DNA from: Nitrospina sp. | GTDB taxonomy: Bacteria; Nitrospinota; Nitrospinia; Nitrospinales; VA-1 | Assembly: GCA_018673915.1 (NCBI GenBank) | Contig: JABHBK010000047.1 | Span: forward strand, 124,001 to 188,000 | Direction of reading: 5' to 3' | DNA length: 64,000 nucleotides | Part shown: in pieces, positions 9,429 to 18,430 of the stretch | Layout: every line of letters begins with the position of its first letter | How positions within the stretch are numbered: position 1 is the stretch's first letter | Made by a program: the position numbers and the translations under genes | Notes under the pieces: generated by a model | What the model was told of the DNA's origin: nothing | Databases searched by the model: none | What the model saw: the letters and a program-made list of their open reading frames with translations, nothing else

Positions 9429-10516
9429 AATATGTCGACGAATATCGAAATTCCAGGGAAGCCGAGCTGTTCGCCAATGCCATTAAGCAATTCACTACCC
9501 GATCATGGATCCTAATGGAAATCTGCGGTGGTCAAACGCACTCCATAGCGAAATATGGTTTGCAGGATTTATTGCCAAAAGAAATTTCTTTGTTGCATGG
9601 CCCAGGATGCCCTGTTTGTGTTACCCCGATTGCTCTGATTGATAAAGCCGCTCATATAGCAGCGCAGCCCGATGTGATTTTCTGTTCGTTCGGCGATATG
9701 CTCCGTGTTCCCGGTTCCAAGGAGGATTTATTAACGGTGAAATCTAAAGGCGGCGATCTTCGAATCGTATACTCTCCTATGGATGCGCTTAAAATTGCTC
9801 AGGATAATCCTCAGAAAGAAGTGGTTTTTTTTGCGATCGGATTCGAAACAACAGCTCCTGCCAATGCCATGGCCATTTACAAAGCCAAATTGAATGATAT
9901 AAAAAATATATCTTTTTTAGTTTCTCAAGTCATTGTCCCACCGGCGATCCGAACCATTTTGGATTCTCCAGAAAACCACGTCCAGGGTTTTTTAGCGGCC
10001 GGGCATGTTTGTACGGTGATGGGATACCGGGAATATGAGCCCATTTCGAAGGATTATCGTATTCCTATTGTTGTTACCGGGTTTGAGCCTTTAGATATTC
10101 TGCAAGGTATATATCTATGCATCAGGCAATTAGAAGAAGGACGCGCTGAAGTGGAAAATCAATATTCCCGTTCTGTTTTGAAAGAGGGCAATCTGTCAGC
10201 TCAAAAAATCATTGAAGAAGTGTTTCAAATTGTTCCCAGACAATGGCGTGGGATCGGCGAGATTGCACAAAGTGGATTGGGTCTTAGAGAGCCCTACGCC
10301 CAGTTCGATGCGGAAAATAAATTCTCGTGCGAAATTCATAGTCAGGAAAGATCTTCGGAATGTATCAGCGGTCTCATATTACAGGGCATCAAAAAACCTA
10401 ATGAATGCCAAGCCTTTGGGAAGTCCTGCACGCCGGAATTTCCTCTCGGAGCCACCATGGTTTCTACGGAAGGGGCTTGCGCGGCTTATTATCGTTATCA
10501 GTCGGTTCAGTCATGA
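9425..10516 (+). CDS. hypD: Hydrogenase maturation protein HypD
   Basis: HypD is the [4Fe-4S] scaffold on which the Fe(CN)2CO group is assembled with HypC. The 363 residues are full length. Conserved motifs are CGGQTHS (~35), GPGCPVCVT (~60), [10 protein letters not shown] (~140), GHVCTVMG (~195), and the C-terminal cysteine region with [19 protein letters not shown] and [12 protein letters not shown] that holds the cluster. It is coupled by a four-base overlap both to hypC upstream and to hypE downstream. Confidence 0.96.
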   Translation: MKYVDEYRNSREAELFANAIKQFTTRSWILMEICGGQTHSIAKYGLQDLLPKEISLLHGPGCPVCVTPIALIDKAAHIAAQPDVIFCSFGDMLRVPGSKEDLLTVKSKGGDLRIVYSPMDALKIAQDNPQKEVVFFAIGFETTAPANAMAIYKAKLNDIKNISFLVSQVIVPPAIRTILDSPENHVQGFLAAGHVCTVMGYREYEPISKDYRIPIVVTGFEPLDILQGIYLCIRQLEEGRAEVENQYSRSVLKEGNLSAQKIIEEVFQIVPRQWRGIGEIAQSGLGLREPYAQFDAENKFSCEIHSQERSSECISGLILQGIKKPNECQAFGKSCTPEFPLGATMVSTEGACAAYYRYQSVQS

Positions 10517-11580
10517 ATAAGAGTGAAGGAAAGTTTTCGGTTGGTGAGTTGAGCTGTCCTCTTCCAATAGACGCATCTTCTGTTATCACTCTGGCGCATG
10601 GTGGGGGTGGGAGACTGACGCATCAGTTGATTGAAAAGCTATTCAAACCCGCATTCAATAATTCCGAGCTTGAAACGCAGCATGATGGGGCCGTGTTTAG
10701 CCTGCATTCAGAGAAGCTTGCCTTCACAACTGATAGCTACGTTGTTCGCCCTCTCATCTTTCCCGGCGGGGATATTGGGAGTCTTGCTGTGAATGGAACC
10801 GTGAACGATCTTGCCATGTGTGGTGCTCGCCCTCTCTATCTCACAGCGGCATTTATTTTAGAAGAAGGTCTCCCAATACAAACACTCTGGGACACTGTTC
10901 AGTCCATGACAAGGTCTGCTGAGCATGCGGGTGTTAAAATTATTACGGGAGACACCAAGGTGGTGGATAAAGGAAAAGGAGACGGGATATTTATCAATAC
11001 ATCTGGTGTGGGAGTGATAGAACATAGCTTAAAGATTCATCCGAATAGTATTCAACCGGGCGATGTGGTTTTGCTAAGTGGCGATATCGGGAGGCATGGA
11101 ATAGCCATCATGGCGGCTCGCGAAGGACTGGGGTTTGAAAATCAAATTGAGAGCGATTGTGCGGCAGTTTCAAACCTCGTCCTAAGTTTAATTGATGCCA
11201 ATATTGAAATTCATTGTATGCGAGACCTGACGCGGGGGGGATTGGCTACGGCTTTAATCGAAATGGCAGAAACTTCCAGAGTTTCCATAAATATCACCGA
11301 AGTTGAGATACCTGTCCGGGAAGATGTGAAAGGAGCTTGTGAAATTTTAGGATTGGATCCCTTTTATGTCGCGAATGAGGGTCGATTTGTGGTCCTGGTT
11401 AAAGCCGAAGATGCGACACGGACATTGGAGGTCCTGCAAAAAGGTGAATTGGGAAATCAGGCCAGAATTATCGGTACCGTTAATGAAGCGCCTCAAGAAA
11501 CGGTGATCTTGAAAACAAAAGTGGGAACCTCCCGAATGCTGGACATGTTAAGCGGAGAACAGTTGCCCCGAATTTGTTAG
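10513..11580 (+). CDS. hypE: Hydrogenase maturation protein HypE
   Basis: HypE dehydrates the carbamoyl group received from HypF into thiocyanate on its C-terminal cysteine. The ATG at 10513 overlaps the hypD stop and yields 355 residues; the frame is open upstream only within hyp[18 protein letters not shown] near residue 30 and FTTDSYVV...GGDIG near 70 are the usual PurM-like ATP-binding motifs, and the protein ends in PRIC, the conserved tail whose cysteine is modified. It is the last gene of the hydrogenase operon. No hypB lies in the operon. Confidence 0.96.
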   Translation: MNKSEGKFSVGELSCPLPIDASSVITLAHGGGGRLTHQLIEKLFKPAFNNSELETQHDGAVFSLHSEKLAFTTDSYVVRPLIFPGGDIGSLAVNGTVNDLAMCGARPLYLTAAFILEEGLPIQTLWDTVQSMTRSAEHAGVKIITGDTKVVDKGKGDGIFINTSGVGVIEHSLKIHPNSIQPGDVVLLSGDIGRHGIAIMAAREGLGFENQIESDCAAVSNLVLSLIDANIEIHCMRDLTRGGLATALIEMAETSRVSINITEVEIPVREDVKGACEILGLDPFYVANEGRFVVLVKAEDATRTLEVLQKGELGNQARIIGTVNEAPQETVILKTKVGTSRMLDMLSGEQLPRIC

Positions 11581-11609
11581 GGTGCCCGGCTAAATAGACT
11601 ATGAAAATG

Positions 11610-11634
11610 AAAACCCACTGGTTTTACCTTTTTC
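11610..11634 (+). terminator. Weak candidate terminator after hypE
   Basis: A six-base stem, AAAACC pairing with GGTTTT across a four-base loop, is followed by a short T-rich run. It lies about 30 bases after the hypE stop, at the end of the hydrogenase operon. The stem is AT-rich, so the call is tentative. Confidence 0.35.
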
Positions 11635-11735
11635 TTCAGACCCCACCGAATTTGTGGACATAATATTTAGCGATGTTTGAGAATTTAACGAAGCTCAAGT
11701 TTCTTTCCGGTGAGTCCGGTAATTTGACTACATCC

Positions 11736-11776
11736 CATAAAAAAAAGGACTTACAGCCGAAGCCATAAGTCCTTTC
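11736..11776 (-). terminator. Terminator downstream of tRNA-Pro
   Basis: A ten-base perfect stem (AAAGGACTTA at 11744-11753 with TAAGTCCTTT at 11766-11775) is followed, reading the minus strand, by a run of eight or more T. It sits just past the 3' end of the minus-strand tRNA-Pro. Confidence 0.8.
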
Positions 11777-11781
11777 TTTAC

Positions 11782-11859
<78 letters not shown>

Positions 11860-11900
11860 AATAAATGTTTTATTTCTATCTGCTTCAATTCCCGCCGCTG

Positions 11901-12584
11901 TTAGTGGGCGGAATGCATGGCATGTGCTTTTTTCCGCTGTTCATCGGTCAGCAGATTGAGCAAAGCAATTTTAGCTTCTGCTTTTGCCATGATCTTTTTA
12001 GTTTTGGTTTCTGCAATTTTCCCTGCTGCAGCTCGAATGGCCTGGGCATCTACCTTCTCAGCATGCACCACCCTGTCGAACTCCATATGGGCAATCTTGT
12101 GTTCGGCCTTGTTGCGAACACTCTGTTTGCCATATTCAAAACGTAGTCTTTTAATTTCTGCTATCTGGACTTCGGTCAGGCCCAATTTATCCTTGAATCG
12201 TAATAGATGTGAGAATGGGCATTTGCTGCTGTGTCCACCATGGCCCGATTTATGGCCCTTGCTATAACTGTGACGAGATCGGGCGTGATGTTTATTGGAG
12301 CTTCCCTCCGGTTTTTTATGGCTGTAGCTGTGTCCCTTTGATTTCCCATGATGAGAAGAGGATTTACTTCCTTCCGATTTATAATGGCTTTTTTTTCCGG
12401 AAATATGATGGGGAATAGTTTTTTTGCTTTTACTGCCCTCGCTTTTTGTTGCTCCATGACTATAACTGCCAGAACTGCCGGTGCCGATAGAGTCCATCGC
12501 GGTGGACGCCAAAGCGCTTTGGCAAAAAAACAGGGTTGCTGTTGCAGTCAGCATGATCAGTTGTCGTATTTTCATATTAAACAT
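11901..12584 (-). CDS. Histidine-rich periplasmic Spy/CpxP-like protein
   Basis: A 227-residue exported protein with a signal peptide (hydrophobic run at about 6-22, ending ALAST). Residues ~40-125 are a low-complexity stretch rich in Ser, Lys, Gly and about 15 His (HH, GHS, SHH, KHH), likely to bind metal. The C-terminal ~100 residues are helical and carry two LTxxQ-type motifs (LTEVQIAEIK, LTDEQRKKA) typical of the Spy/CpxP family of periplasmic chaperones and metal sensors. A strong AAGGAGG sits five bases before the ATG at 12584, which fixes the start. Metal binding is inferred from composition; the metal is unknown. Confidence 0.8.
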   Translation of the reverse strand: MFNMKIRQLIMLTATATLFFCQSALASTAMDSIGTGSSGSYSHGATKSEGSKSKKTIPHHISGKKSHYKSEGSKSSSHHGKSKGHSYSHKKPEGSSNKHHARSRHSYSKGHKSGHGGHSSKCPFSHLLRFKDKLGLTEVQIAEIKRLRFEYGKQSVRNKAEHKIAHMEFDRVVHAEKVDAQAIRAAAGKIAETKTKKIMAKAEAKIALLNLLTDEQRKKAHAMHSAH

Positions 12585-12704
12585 CCTAACCTCCTTATAC
12601 AGCTATCCTAGGTGATAAAAAATTCATTTGAGTTGACACTCCGCTCCTGACTATACAAGGCAGTTCCAATTCTTGCGCATAAAACAGTAAGGCTGCATAG
12701 TATG

Positions 12705-12781
<77 letters not shown>

Positions 12782-12788
12782 CTATTTT

Positions 12789-12817
12789 ATTTTATGGGGT
12801 GATCCACGGAATTTCAA
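12789..12817 (-). promoter_or_regulatory. Sigma-70-type promoter for tRNA-Arg
   Basis: On the minus strand, TTGAAA (12812-12817) and TAAAAT (12789-12794) are separated by 17 bases. The -10 box lies seven bases before the tRNA, so transcription should begin almost at its 5' end. Confidence 0.65.
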
Positions 12818-13076
12818 CCCACAGGAGCCCCAAATCAATGTTTATTGAGGTCTTATCTAAGGAAATACTATGAAATTTTTCTAAGTAGTTCGCTAAAGTT
12901 AGGTATTCTACTTGTCTTTTCGAAGGATTGGAACAACAAAATTTCGAAAAATTACCCTGCGAATTCACATTTTTCAGGGTATCAAGGTATTACAGCGACG
13001 TAAAACTATGTACTGTAGAGCCGAAAAAGCCTGCGGTTTTTTTGATGAAGTCATTAAACACTAATGAAGGTCTAAT

Positions 13077-13748
13077 ATGCTTAAGGTTATAGGTACTTTT
13101 GTTTTTGCGGGAATTATGCTGGCCTTCCTGATCTTCAATACGCCGGTGACGAAGCTGGGCTCCGGATTTCTGATCGGTGATGGACGTCACGTTTTTACTT
13201 ATCACCAATTGGTCAAAGAGGCGGATGAGATAAATGTAAAATTCCCCAATGAAGATGATATAGAAGCGAATGTATTGTTTGCCGACCCTGCTCATGACCT
13301 GGCCATCCTGGAATTGAAAGAAAAGCCGAAGGTTAATTTCCTGCCATTGAAACTGAGCGCAGAAGAAATAGGTTTGAAGGATGAATCCGTATTTACCCTG
13401 GGGTACCCGTGGACAAATACTATGGAAGACCAGCATGAATTGATAGAAGGCGTGACCGTGGCGGATACCGCATCCATACTCATTCAGCTTAAGATGAACC
13501 TGGACCCTGTGCATAGCGGAAGCCCATTGTTCAATGCCAACCAGGAAGTGATAGGGATGGTGTTGCTGGGAGTACATGCCAAGTCCGTTTTTCCCGTAGA
13601 AGCTTCGCATCATTTTGCCATCCCAGGAAGGCTGCTGAAAAAGGCCGCCGGTAAAATTGATAAAGACAACCAACTGGTTCAGAACCTTTCGAGAGAATCA
13701 TTCATCCTAAAATCAAGAAATAATATTGTTCTGATTGAGGCAAGGTAA
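13077..13748 (+). CDS. Membrane-anchored trypsin-like serine protease domain protein
   Basis: A 223-residue protein with an N-terminal hydrophobic anchor (about residues 4-22) and a compact trypsin-like domain of the DegP/S1C type, with no PDZ domain. A catalytic triad can be traced: His43 in TYHQLV (cf. the usual TNxHVV), Asp74 in HDLAILEL, and Ser147 in HSGSPLF (cf. GNSGGPL). The surroundings deviate from consensus at the Ser motif, so activity is likely but not certain. The gene is followed with no gap by a 45-residue membrane protein. Substrate unknown. Confidence 0.75.
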   Translation: MLKVIGTFVFAGIMLAFLIFNTPVTKLGSGFLIGDGRHVFTYHQLVKEADEINVKFPNEDDIEANVLFADPAHDLAILELKEKPKVNFLPLKLSAEEIGLKDESVFTLGYPWTNTMEDQHELIEGVTVADTASILIQLKMNLDPVHSGSPLFNANQEVIGMVLLGVHAKSVFPVEASHHFAIPGRLLKKAAGKIDKDNQLVQNLSRESFILKSRNNIVLIEAR

Positions 13749-13886
13749 ATGCAACCCAGTGACGAAACCTATATCCTGTATGGAGCTTTATTTATTTTCG
13801 TAATGTTTGGACTGTTGTTTAATGTCGTCAAACGTCTTGGCTCTTCCAAAAATTTCCCACCGAACAAAGACAAGAAAAATAACTGA
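13749..13886 (+). CDS. Small single-span membrane protein (45 aa)
   Basis: The ATG at 13749 directly follows the TAA of the protease gene. It encodes 45 residues: a polar N-terminus (MQPSDETY), one hydrophobic segment (about residues 9-27) and a basic tail ending KDKKNN. The abutting position suggests translational coupling and a partnership with the protease. No family recognised. Confidence 0.55.
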   Translation: MQPSDETYILYGALFIFVMFGLLFNVVKRLGSSKNFPPNKDKKNN

Positions 13887-14179
13887 TCTGGACCAAAATG
13901 TTATTTTTTAATTTATCCCCATAAAGATTTTTTATTCAACAAGATAGCAGCATTTCATCTAGGAACCGATAAAAGAATCTGGATAGTTTTATAAATATAT
14001 ATTAGAATGAGATGTAAATTTAATGAATAAGAGTGGCATTAAAAACATTTAGATATTTATGTTTATGAGATTTTTTGTGAGCGTTTAAAATAGGGTGAAG
14101 ATATTATTTTGATTTGGGTGGTTAATTTTTAGAAACTAATATTCCTTCTAATGAAGATAAGTTTTTAAAGGAGATAGCC

Positions 14180-14539
14180 ATGAAGAAATGGAAAATGATT
14201 AGGGTGGGTCTTTTAGTTTTAGGCCTTTGGGTTTTCCCCGTTTCAATCGTATCTGCTCAGAATATGGAAACAAGAGTAAAGTTTCTTGAGGATATTGATA
14301 ATGTGGATTGGTACAAGGTTTATGAAAAGGATATCGTCATCGGATGGAAAGGGCTGCCGGACAATTTTTACGGCTGGAACCACAGGACTGCTGTCAAGGC
14401 CAGTGTGAAATCCTTATATGAGGTCAAAGTCTGGTCGGTGAGGCACCGCCAGAAAAGTTGGTCACCGGGGAAGGGTGGGCATATTTGTGTGACAACTGCT
14501 AAATTTGGCCATTTTGGAAAAAGCAACTGCAATAAATAG
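14180..14539 (+). CDS. Small secreted protein of unknown function
   Basis: A 119-residue protein with a clear signal peptide (MKKWKMIR, a hydrophobic core, then VSAQ cleavage near residue 27). AAAGGAGA stands seven bases before the ATG. The mature part is rich in Trp, Tyr, Lys and His and has two cysteines near the C-terminus (HICV, SNCNK) that could form a disulfide. I recognise no family. It is flanked by AT-rich intergenic DNA upstream (13887-14179) in which I see nothing else. Confidence 0.7.
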   Translation: MKKWKMIRVGLLVLGLWVFPVSIVSAQNMETRVKFLEDIDNVDWYKVYEKDIVIGWKGLPDNFYGWNHRTAVKASVKSLYEVKVWSVRHRQKSWSPGKGGHICVTTAKFGHFGKSNCNK

Positions 14540-14551
14540 CTGTCGAGGCTC

Positions 14552-14824
14552 TTATTCCAGGTCTTGTTTCCACAGTACTTCTTTGTTTTTTATAAAGGCG
14601 ATTTCGTTATCCCCATTTTCATTCAAGGTCATGGGTTCGTTGGCATCGACCACCAATGCGGAAACCTTTTCCATATTGCCACCTAAATGAAGAAAGACCT
14701 GGTCTCCGTTATCGAGAACGGCACTTTTAAAAACGAATAAAAAATTATAGTAATGCGAGAAGTAGAGCGGAGTGTCGCCGTATTTTTCATAAACTTCTTC
14801 GTCTTCCATCCTGATAGTCCTCAA
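14552..14824 (-). CDS. Small hypothetical protein
   Basis: A 90-residue acidic protein, convergent with the small secreted protein gene 12 bases away. It begins MRTIRMEDEEVYEKYG and has alternating hydrophobic beta-like segments (YNFLFVFKSAVL, QVFLHLGG) without signal peptide or membrane span. No family recognised. Coding is likely from its composition and the fit between neighbours, but it is not certain. Confidence 0.55.
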   Translation of the reverse strand: MRTIRMEDEEVYEKYGDTPLYFSHYYNFLFVFKSAVLDNGDQVFLHLGGNMEKVSALVVDANEPMTLNENGDNEIAFIKNKEVLWKQDLE

Positions 14825-14941
14825 AAAAATAGTCTATAACTTTAAACCCGTAAATTTAAAATCGCCTGGTGGAAAAATGTGAAGTTTGAACGCCGACCAC
14901 CAGTATTTAAGGTAAAGAATGTATCCTGTTTGGTGGTCTAT

Positions 14942-16267
14942 TTAGTTAGGGCCTGCTGTTGTAGCTTTATCAAGGCTAACTTTTAGTGGGTTACTTTTCA
15001 ATCTAAGGAGAATATGTGGGAAAATTTGCTCAGCCATTTTAGTTCCAACTCTGCGGGCGCCCTCTGGTGTCAAATGTGTGTAATCTATATATAGCGGTGT
15101 TTTTTCTTCATCTTGAGAAGCAATTTCTGCGATATCGTAATATGGGATGTCATACTTTTGGAACAGGCTTGGTAGCATCTTTCTGATGGTTCTCCTGACT
15201 TTTAAGTTATGCCCCCCTCGGGCACCAATGGCTTTGAAAGTTTCATGTTGTTTAATTGATATTTCCCGCATCAAGACATCGTTTTTATCTAAGTTGCTCA
15301 AATTTTCAAACACTACTTCAGGTTGGAGGAAAACCAGAGTTTTGTATCCGTAGTGATCTCCCAGTTGCTGAATTAATTTATAAGAGCGAATAAAAGTATT
15401 ATGGGCGTAAACAGGAAAATGTACGTCTAAATTATCCGGGGTGATGGTTACTGATTCTTTTGATGCATTATTTGGTATGTCTGATGGGCCTTGACCCCGT
15501 GCGGCCTTTGTAATGGTTTCTGCCCAGCTAAAAGCTATTGCCTGATGAAGTAACTTTTCCACGCTTGATAGAAAATAGCTGAACCGAGATAATGATCGTG
15601 CCATTACATAAGTGGCAAATATGAAACTTCTTTCATTAAGTTTGTTAGCTAAATCAGCTTCCATTGCACCTTCGAAATCCAAAAGGTGATTGTAGTCAGG
15701 GTCGGCGATGTAAAAATCATTATGTCCGTCAAGGAAAACAATAAAATCCGGGGAATACCTGTAAATTTTTTCCATGACATAAAATAAATGTTGGAAAGTT
15801 TGGTAGCTTACTACCCCTGCGTTAATCACCTCAACTTTGAATGCAGTTTTAGAGTCCTTAAGTTTTTGGTTTAATAAGTTCTCCGAAATTTTATCGATTC
15901 CCTCACTATTCAACAAATCCCTATGGAAAGGAAAACCACTTATTGTGGAGGCATTTGACCCGTAAAGCTGCGAACCTCCCATATAAAAAATACGGATGAC
16001 ATCTTTGGGTTTTTTAATGGAAATACTAGAGTCACGACGAAACCCATCACTGGAATGCGTTTTTTGCCCTCCAGTTCTAAGCTTTCTGCCTCGGTAATTT
16101 GGGTTTAGTTCATAATGTCGGTACTTAGAAAACCTGTGAATGGATGTTGAATCGATCCCTTTATCGTGGTCTTTTAGCTTGAGAATTGTAAACCCAATTA
16201 GCTCAAGGCAAGCGATAACAAAAAACACGGCTAATGTTGTAAATAGTAGTTTTTTGGAGGTCTGCAT
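14942..16267 (-). CDS. Membrane-anchored SGNH/GDSL hydrolase-like protein
   Basis: A 441-residue protein with one N-terminal transmembrane anchor (about residues 8-28) and an extracytoplasmic SGNH-hydrolase-type domain. Catalytic-type blocks are visible: the Ser block in YMGGSQLYG (~95), DGHNDFY (~200), and a C-terminal DYTHLTPEGARR with the Asp-His pair. Such proteins are esterases or acyltransferases acting on glycans or lipids; the substrate here cannot be read from the sequence. A second protein of similar layout lies at 30072-31361. Confidence 0.75.
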   Translation of the reverse strand: MQTSKKLLFTTLAVFFVIACLELIGFTILKLKDHDKGIDSTSIHRFSKYRHYELNPNYRGRKLRTGGQKTHSSDGFRRDSSISIKKPKDVIRIFYMGGSQLYGSNASTISGFPFHRDLLNSEGIDKISENLLNQKLKDSKTAFKVEVINAGVVSYQTFQHLFYVMEKIYRYSPDFIVFLDGHNDFYIADPDYNHLLDFEGAMEADLANKLNERSFIFATYVMARSLSRFSYFLSSVEKLLHQAIAFSWAETITKAARGQGPSDIPNNASKESVTITPDNLDVHFPVYAHNTFIRSYKLIQQLGDHYGYKTLVFLQPEVVFENLSNLDKNDVLMREISIKQHETFKAIGARGGHNLKVRRTIRKMLPSLFQKYDIPYYDIAEIASQDEEKTPLYIDYTHLTPEGARRVGTKMAEQIFPHILLRLKSNPLKVSLDKATTAGPN

Positions 16268-16438
16268 TTTTTTTCGAAGGGTGGTTGAAATTTTAGTTGG
16301 TCCGTAATCGGTAAAGTTCTACCAGCTAAATACTTTACTTATACCAAAAGAAAGAGCGCTAAAGTAAAAAGTTATAGGTTTTTAAAAGTTTGGTTTGCCT
16401 TGCTGGATTGTAGCCAGGAAGTGACCTCTTCACATATG

Positions 16439-17167
16439 TTATTTCCTAAAAAATGGAATGTATCTTGGTGTCCGTTGCTGGTAATTCTTGTAATCCTCAC
16501 CGAGAAAATGCAAAAGGTCTTTTTCTTCCAAGGGAATCGTGATGAGAATATAAGCAGTCATCATAACAGCGAACAACAGATGCCCGACGGTCATCACGGG
16601 TGTGGGCCAAAATGCAAGAATCCAGCCTACCATTAACGGGTGCCGGATATATTTATAAACCCCCACCGTATTGAACTTCAGATACGTATAGGGCTCCCCC
16701 TTCCAGTATAAATAGACTTGACGCAACCCAAACAAATCGAAGTGGTTGATCAAGAAACTGGAAACCAGAATAAGCCCCCACGCCAAAGTGAACAACACCC
16801 ATAGGGTCGGCTCCAAAACCCCGCCGCTTGTGTCCCAAACCACTGTCGTGATTGGTTGCCATTGCCAGAAAAGAATGAAAAAAATTATGTTTGTAATGAG
16901 TACATACGTGCTTCGTTCGATGGGCCGGGGAACAAATCGGACCCACCATTCCTTAAAGGCTGGACGGGCCATAACCACATGCTGAAGTCCGAAGACGAGG
17001 ATAAGAATGAAATCGATCGCCAATGAAGTCCCGAGGTTTCCCTCCACTCCCGAATCGATCGATTTAGGAACCAACAGGTTCCCCATGAACCCGATTAAAT
17101 ATAAGAATGCGGCTAAAAAGGTGGCGTATGCGAACAATCCATAACCCAAAAACAATATCCGTTTCAA
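16439..17167 (-). CDS. mddA: Methanethiol S-methyltransferase (MddA-like)
   Basis: A 242-residue integral membrane protein with five or six hydrophobic spans. It belongs to the isoprenylcysteine methyltransferase/NnrU-like superfamily and matches the MddA branch best: FGLQHVVMARPAFKEWW, IERSTYVL and FWQW in the first half, and the SAM-site region YKYIRHPLMVGW plus EEKDLLHFLGEDY in the second. MddA methylates methanethiol to dimethylsulfide with S-adenosylmethionine. It is divergent from the BLUF gene across 177 bases. Family-level call is firm; exact substrate is inferred. Confidence 0.8.
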   Translation of the reverse strand: MKRILFLGYGLFAYATFLAAFLYLIGFMGNLLVPKSIDSGVEGNLGTSLAIDFILILVFGLQHVVMARPAFKEWWVRFVPRPIERSTYVLITNIIFFILFWQWQPITTVVWDTSGGVLEPTLWVLFTLAWGLILVSSFLINHFDLFGLRQVYLYWKGEPYTYLKFNTVGVYKYIRHPLMVGWILAFWPTPVMTVGHLLFAVMMTAYILITIPLEEKDLLHFLGEDYKNYQQRTPRYIPFFRK

Positions 17168-17344
17168 TTGGAGTTCTCCCTACAATGGCAAGTTTGTGTT
17201 ATTGCAAAAATCGAGACTTCTGATCCTAACATTTAAATCGATAGTTTTGAACGCGTTGGGGCTGGGATCCCGTCATTTGTGATAGTAGAGGCTTTTTCGG
17301 TTATAATAATAAAATATTTTCTCCCTTGAAAAGAGTCGAGTCCA

Positions 17345-17776
17345 GTGCACGAACTATTTTATTGCAGTATGGCAGTAAGAGAAATGTTTGATGAAGACAT
17401 CTTGGATATGTTGAAGGTGGCCCGAGAAAAGAATGCCCGCCTGGATGTCACGGGTCTGCTTGTCTATCAGAAACGGACCAAAGAATTTATGCAGATTCTA
17501 GAAGGAGAGAAGCAGGTTATTTTTGATTTGCTGGATACTATCCGTAAAGATAAACGGTATGAAGGCCTGCACCTGGTCTATGACGGAACCGTTCCGGAAA
17601 GAAACTTCAAGGATTGGAGCATGGGGTTTGCAGGTCTGGAGTCTGTTGATAAGTCAAAATTAGAAGGGGTGTCTGAGTATCTGGAAAAAGGTTATACCCA
17701 TGAACTGATTCGGGAAAAGCCTTCTTATGCAACGGTTCTGATGGAAACCTTTAAGAAAAGCCTGCCTGTCGTATAA
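17345..17776 (+). CDS. BLUF-domain blue-light sensor
   Basis: A 143-residue stand-alone BLUF protein, which binds FAD and senses blue light. The key residues can be placed: Tyr6 (LFYCS), Asn30 (KNARLDVTGLL) and Gln50 (FMQILEG), plus the DWSMGF motif near 108. There are two more residues between Tyr and Gln than in the usual spacing. The start is a GTG at 17345, which gives the normal BLUF N-terminus. There is no output domain, so it must signal through a partner. Confidence 0.9.
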   Translation: MHELFYCSMAVREMFDEDILDMLKVAREKNARLDVTGLLVYQKRTKEFMQILEGEKQVIFDLLDTIRKDKRYEGLHLVYDGTVPERNFKDWSMGFAGLESVDKSKLEGVSEYLEKGYTHELIREKPSYATVLMETFKKSLPVV

Positions 17777-17784
17777 ATCCCCGA

Positions 17785-18063
17785 TCATTTCGGGAACCGA
17801 TATTTAATACCTTTTTCTTCGCAATACTCTTTCAGAGTGTAATCCAATGAGCCTTCTTTTTTTTCCAGTTGGAGATATTCATAATATGCGTCTGCAAATT
17901 CTTTAAAGCCCTTCCGTTTTAATATCTTTATTTCCCGGACTTCTTCCCGTGTCATCTGAAATACTTCAGAAGTAGATTCATTCAAGGAATCCTGCAACCA
18001 ATTATCTTCTGACTTTGACTGACTCAATGACAATGCTCCCTGTTTCTCGTCCTTAGTAACCAT
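17785..18063 (-). CDS. Small hypothetical protein
   Basis: A 92-residue charged protein, convergent with the BLUF gene. The C-terminal half is predicted helical (EEVREIKILKRKGFKEF, YYEYLQLEKKEG), and there is no signal peptide or cysteine-rich site. It ends eight bases from the BLUF stop. No family recognised; it could be a small regulatory protein, but nothing shows this. Confidence 0.55.
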   Translation of the reverse strand: MVTKDEKQGALSLSQSKSEDNWLQDSLNESTSEVFQMTREEVREIKILKRKGFKEFADAYYEYLQLEKKEGSLDYTLKEYCEEKGIKYRFPK

Positions 18064-18200
18064 TCTAGTGGTTTCTTTTGCATAGGTGAAGAATACCGCA
18101 TTAATGAAAAAATGAGAAGTTTTGAGGGTTGGAGTGGGGCAGTGTATTGCAAGGGAAGGTGGCCTTACAACCTGATAACAACAAGGTGTTATAATGGGCC

Positions 18201-18407
18201 ATGGATAAGTACATGCAAATGTTTATAGAACTCATAATGATGCTGCTTGTATTTTGGTTGGCGACGAATTTTTTGATGAGGTTTTTGCCCGGTGTAGCCA
18301 CTCAACTCCCGCTTCCTATTTATGAGTTTTTATATGCATTTACGGGGACAGGTGAAGGGCTACCCCGAGACCCTACCGGATTTAATTCACCCGAACCTGA
18401 CTCTTGA
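18201..18407 (+). CDS. Small membrane protein
   Basis: A 68-residue protein with a strong hydrophobic segment (about residues 7-30, FIELIMMLLVFWLATNF) and a Pro-rich tail (RDPTGFNSPEPDS). It is isolated between two minus-strand genes. No family recognised; support is the membrane-protein composition and a normal ATG. Confidence 0.5.
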   Translation: MDKYMQMFIELIMMLLVFWLATNFLMRFLPGVATQLPLPIYEFLYAFTGTGEGLPRDPTGFNSPEPDS

Positions 18408-18430
18408 TAAATAAAAATCATTATTAAGTT

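Noticed and set aside
12176-12457. Second minus-strand frame inside the His-rich protein gene
   Set aside because: A shadow of the low-complexity coding region; the main frame has a signal peptide, a strong ribosome-binding site and the Spy-like domain.
12954-12980. Inverted repeat ACCCTG/CAGGGT upstream of the serine protease gene
   Set aside because: Six-base arms with a 15-base loop and no T-run; too weak to call an operator or terminator.
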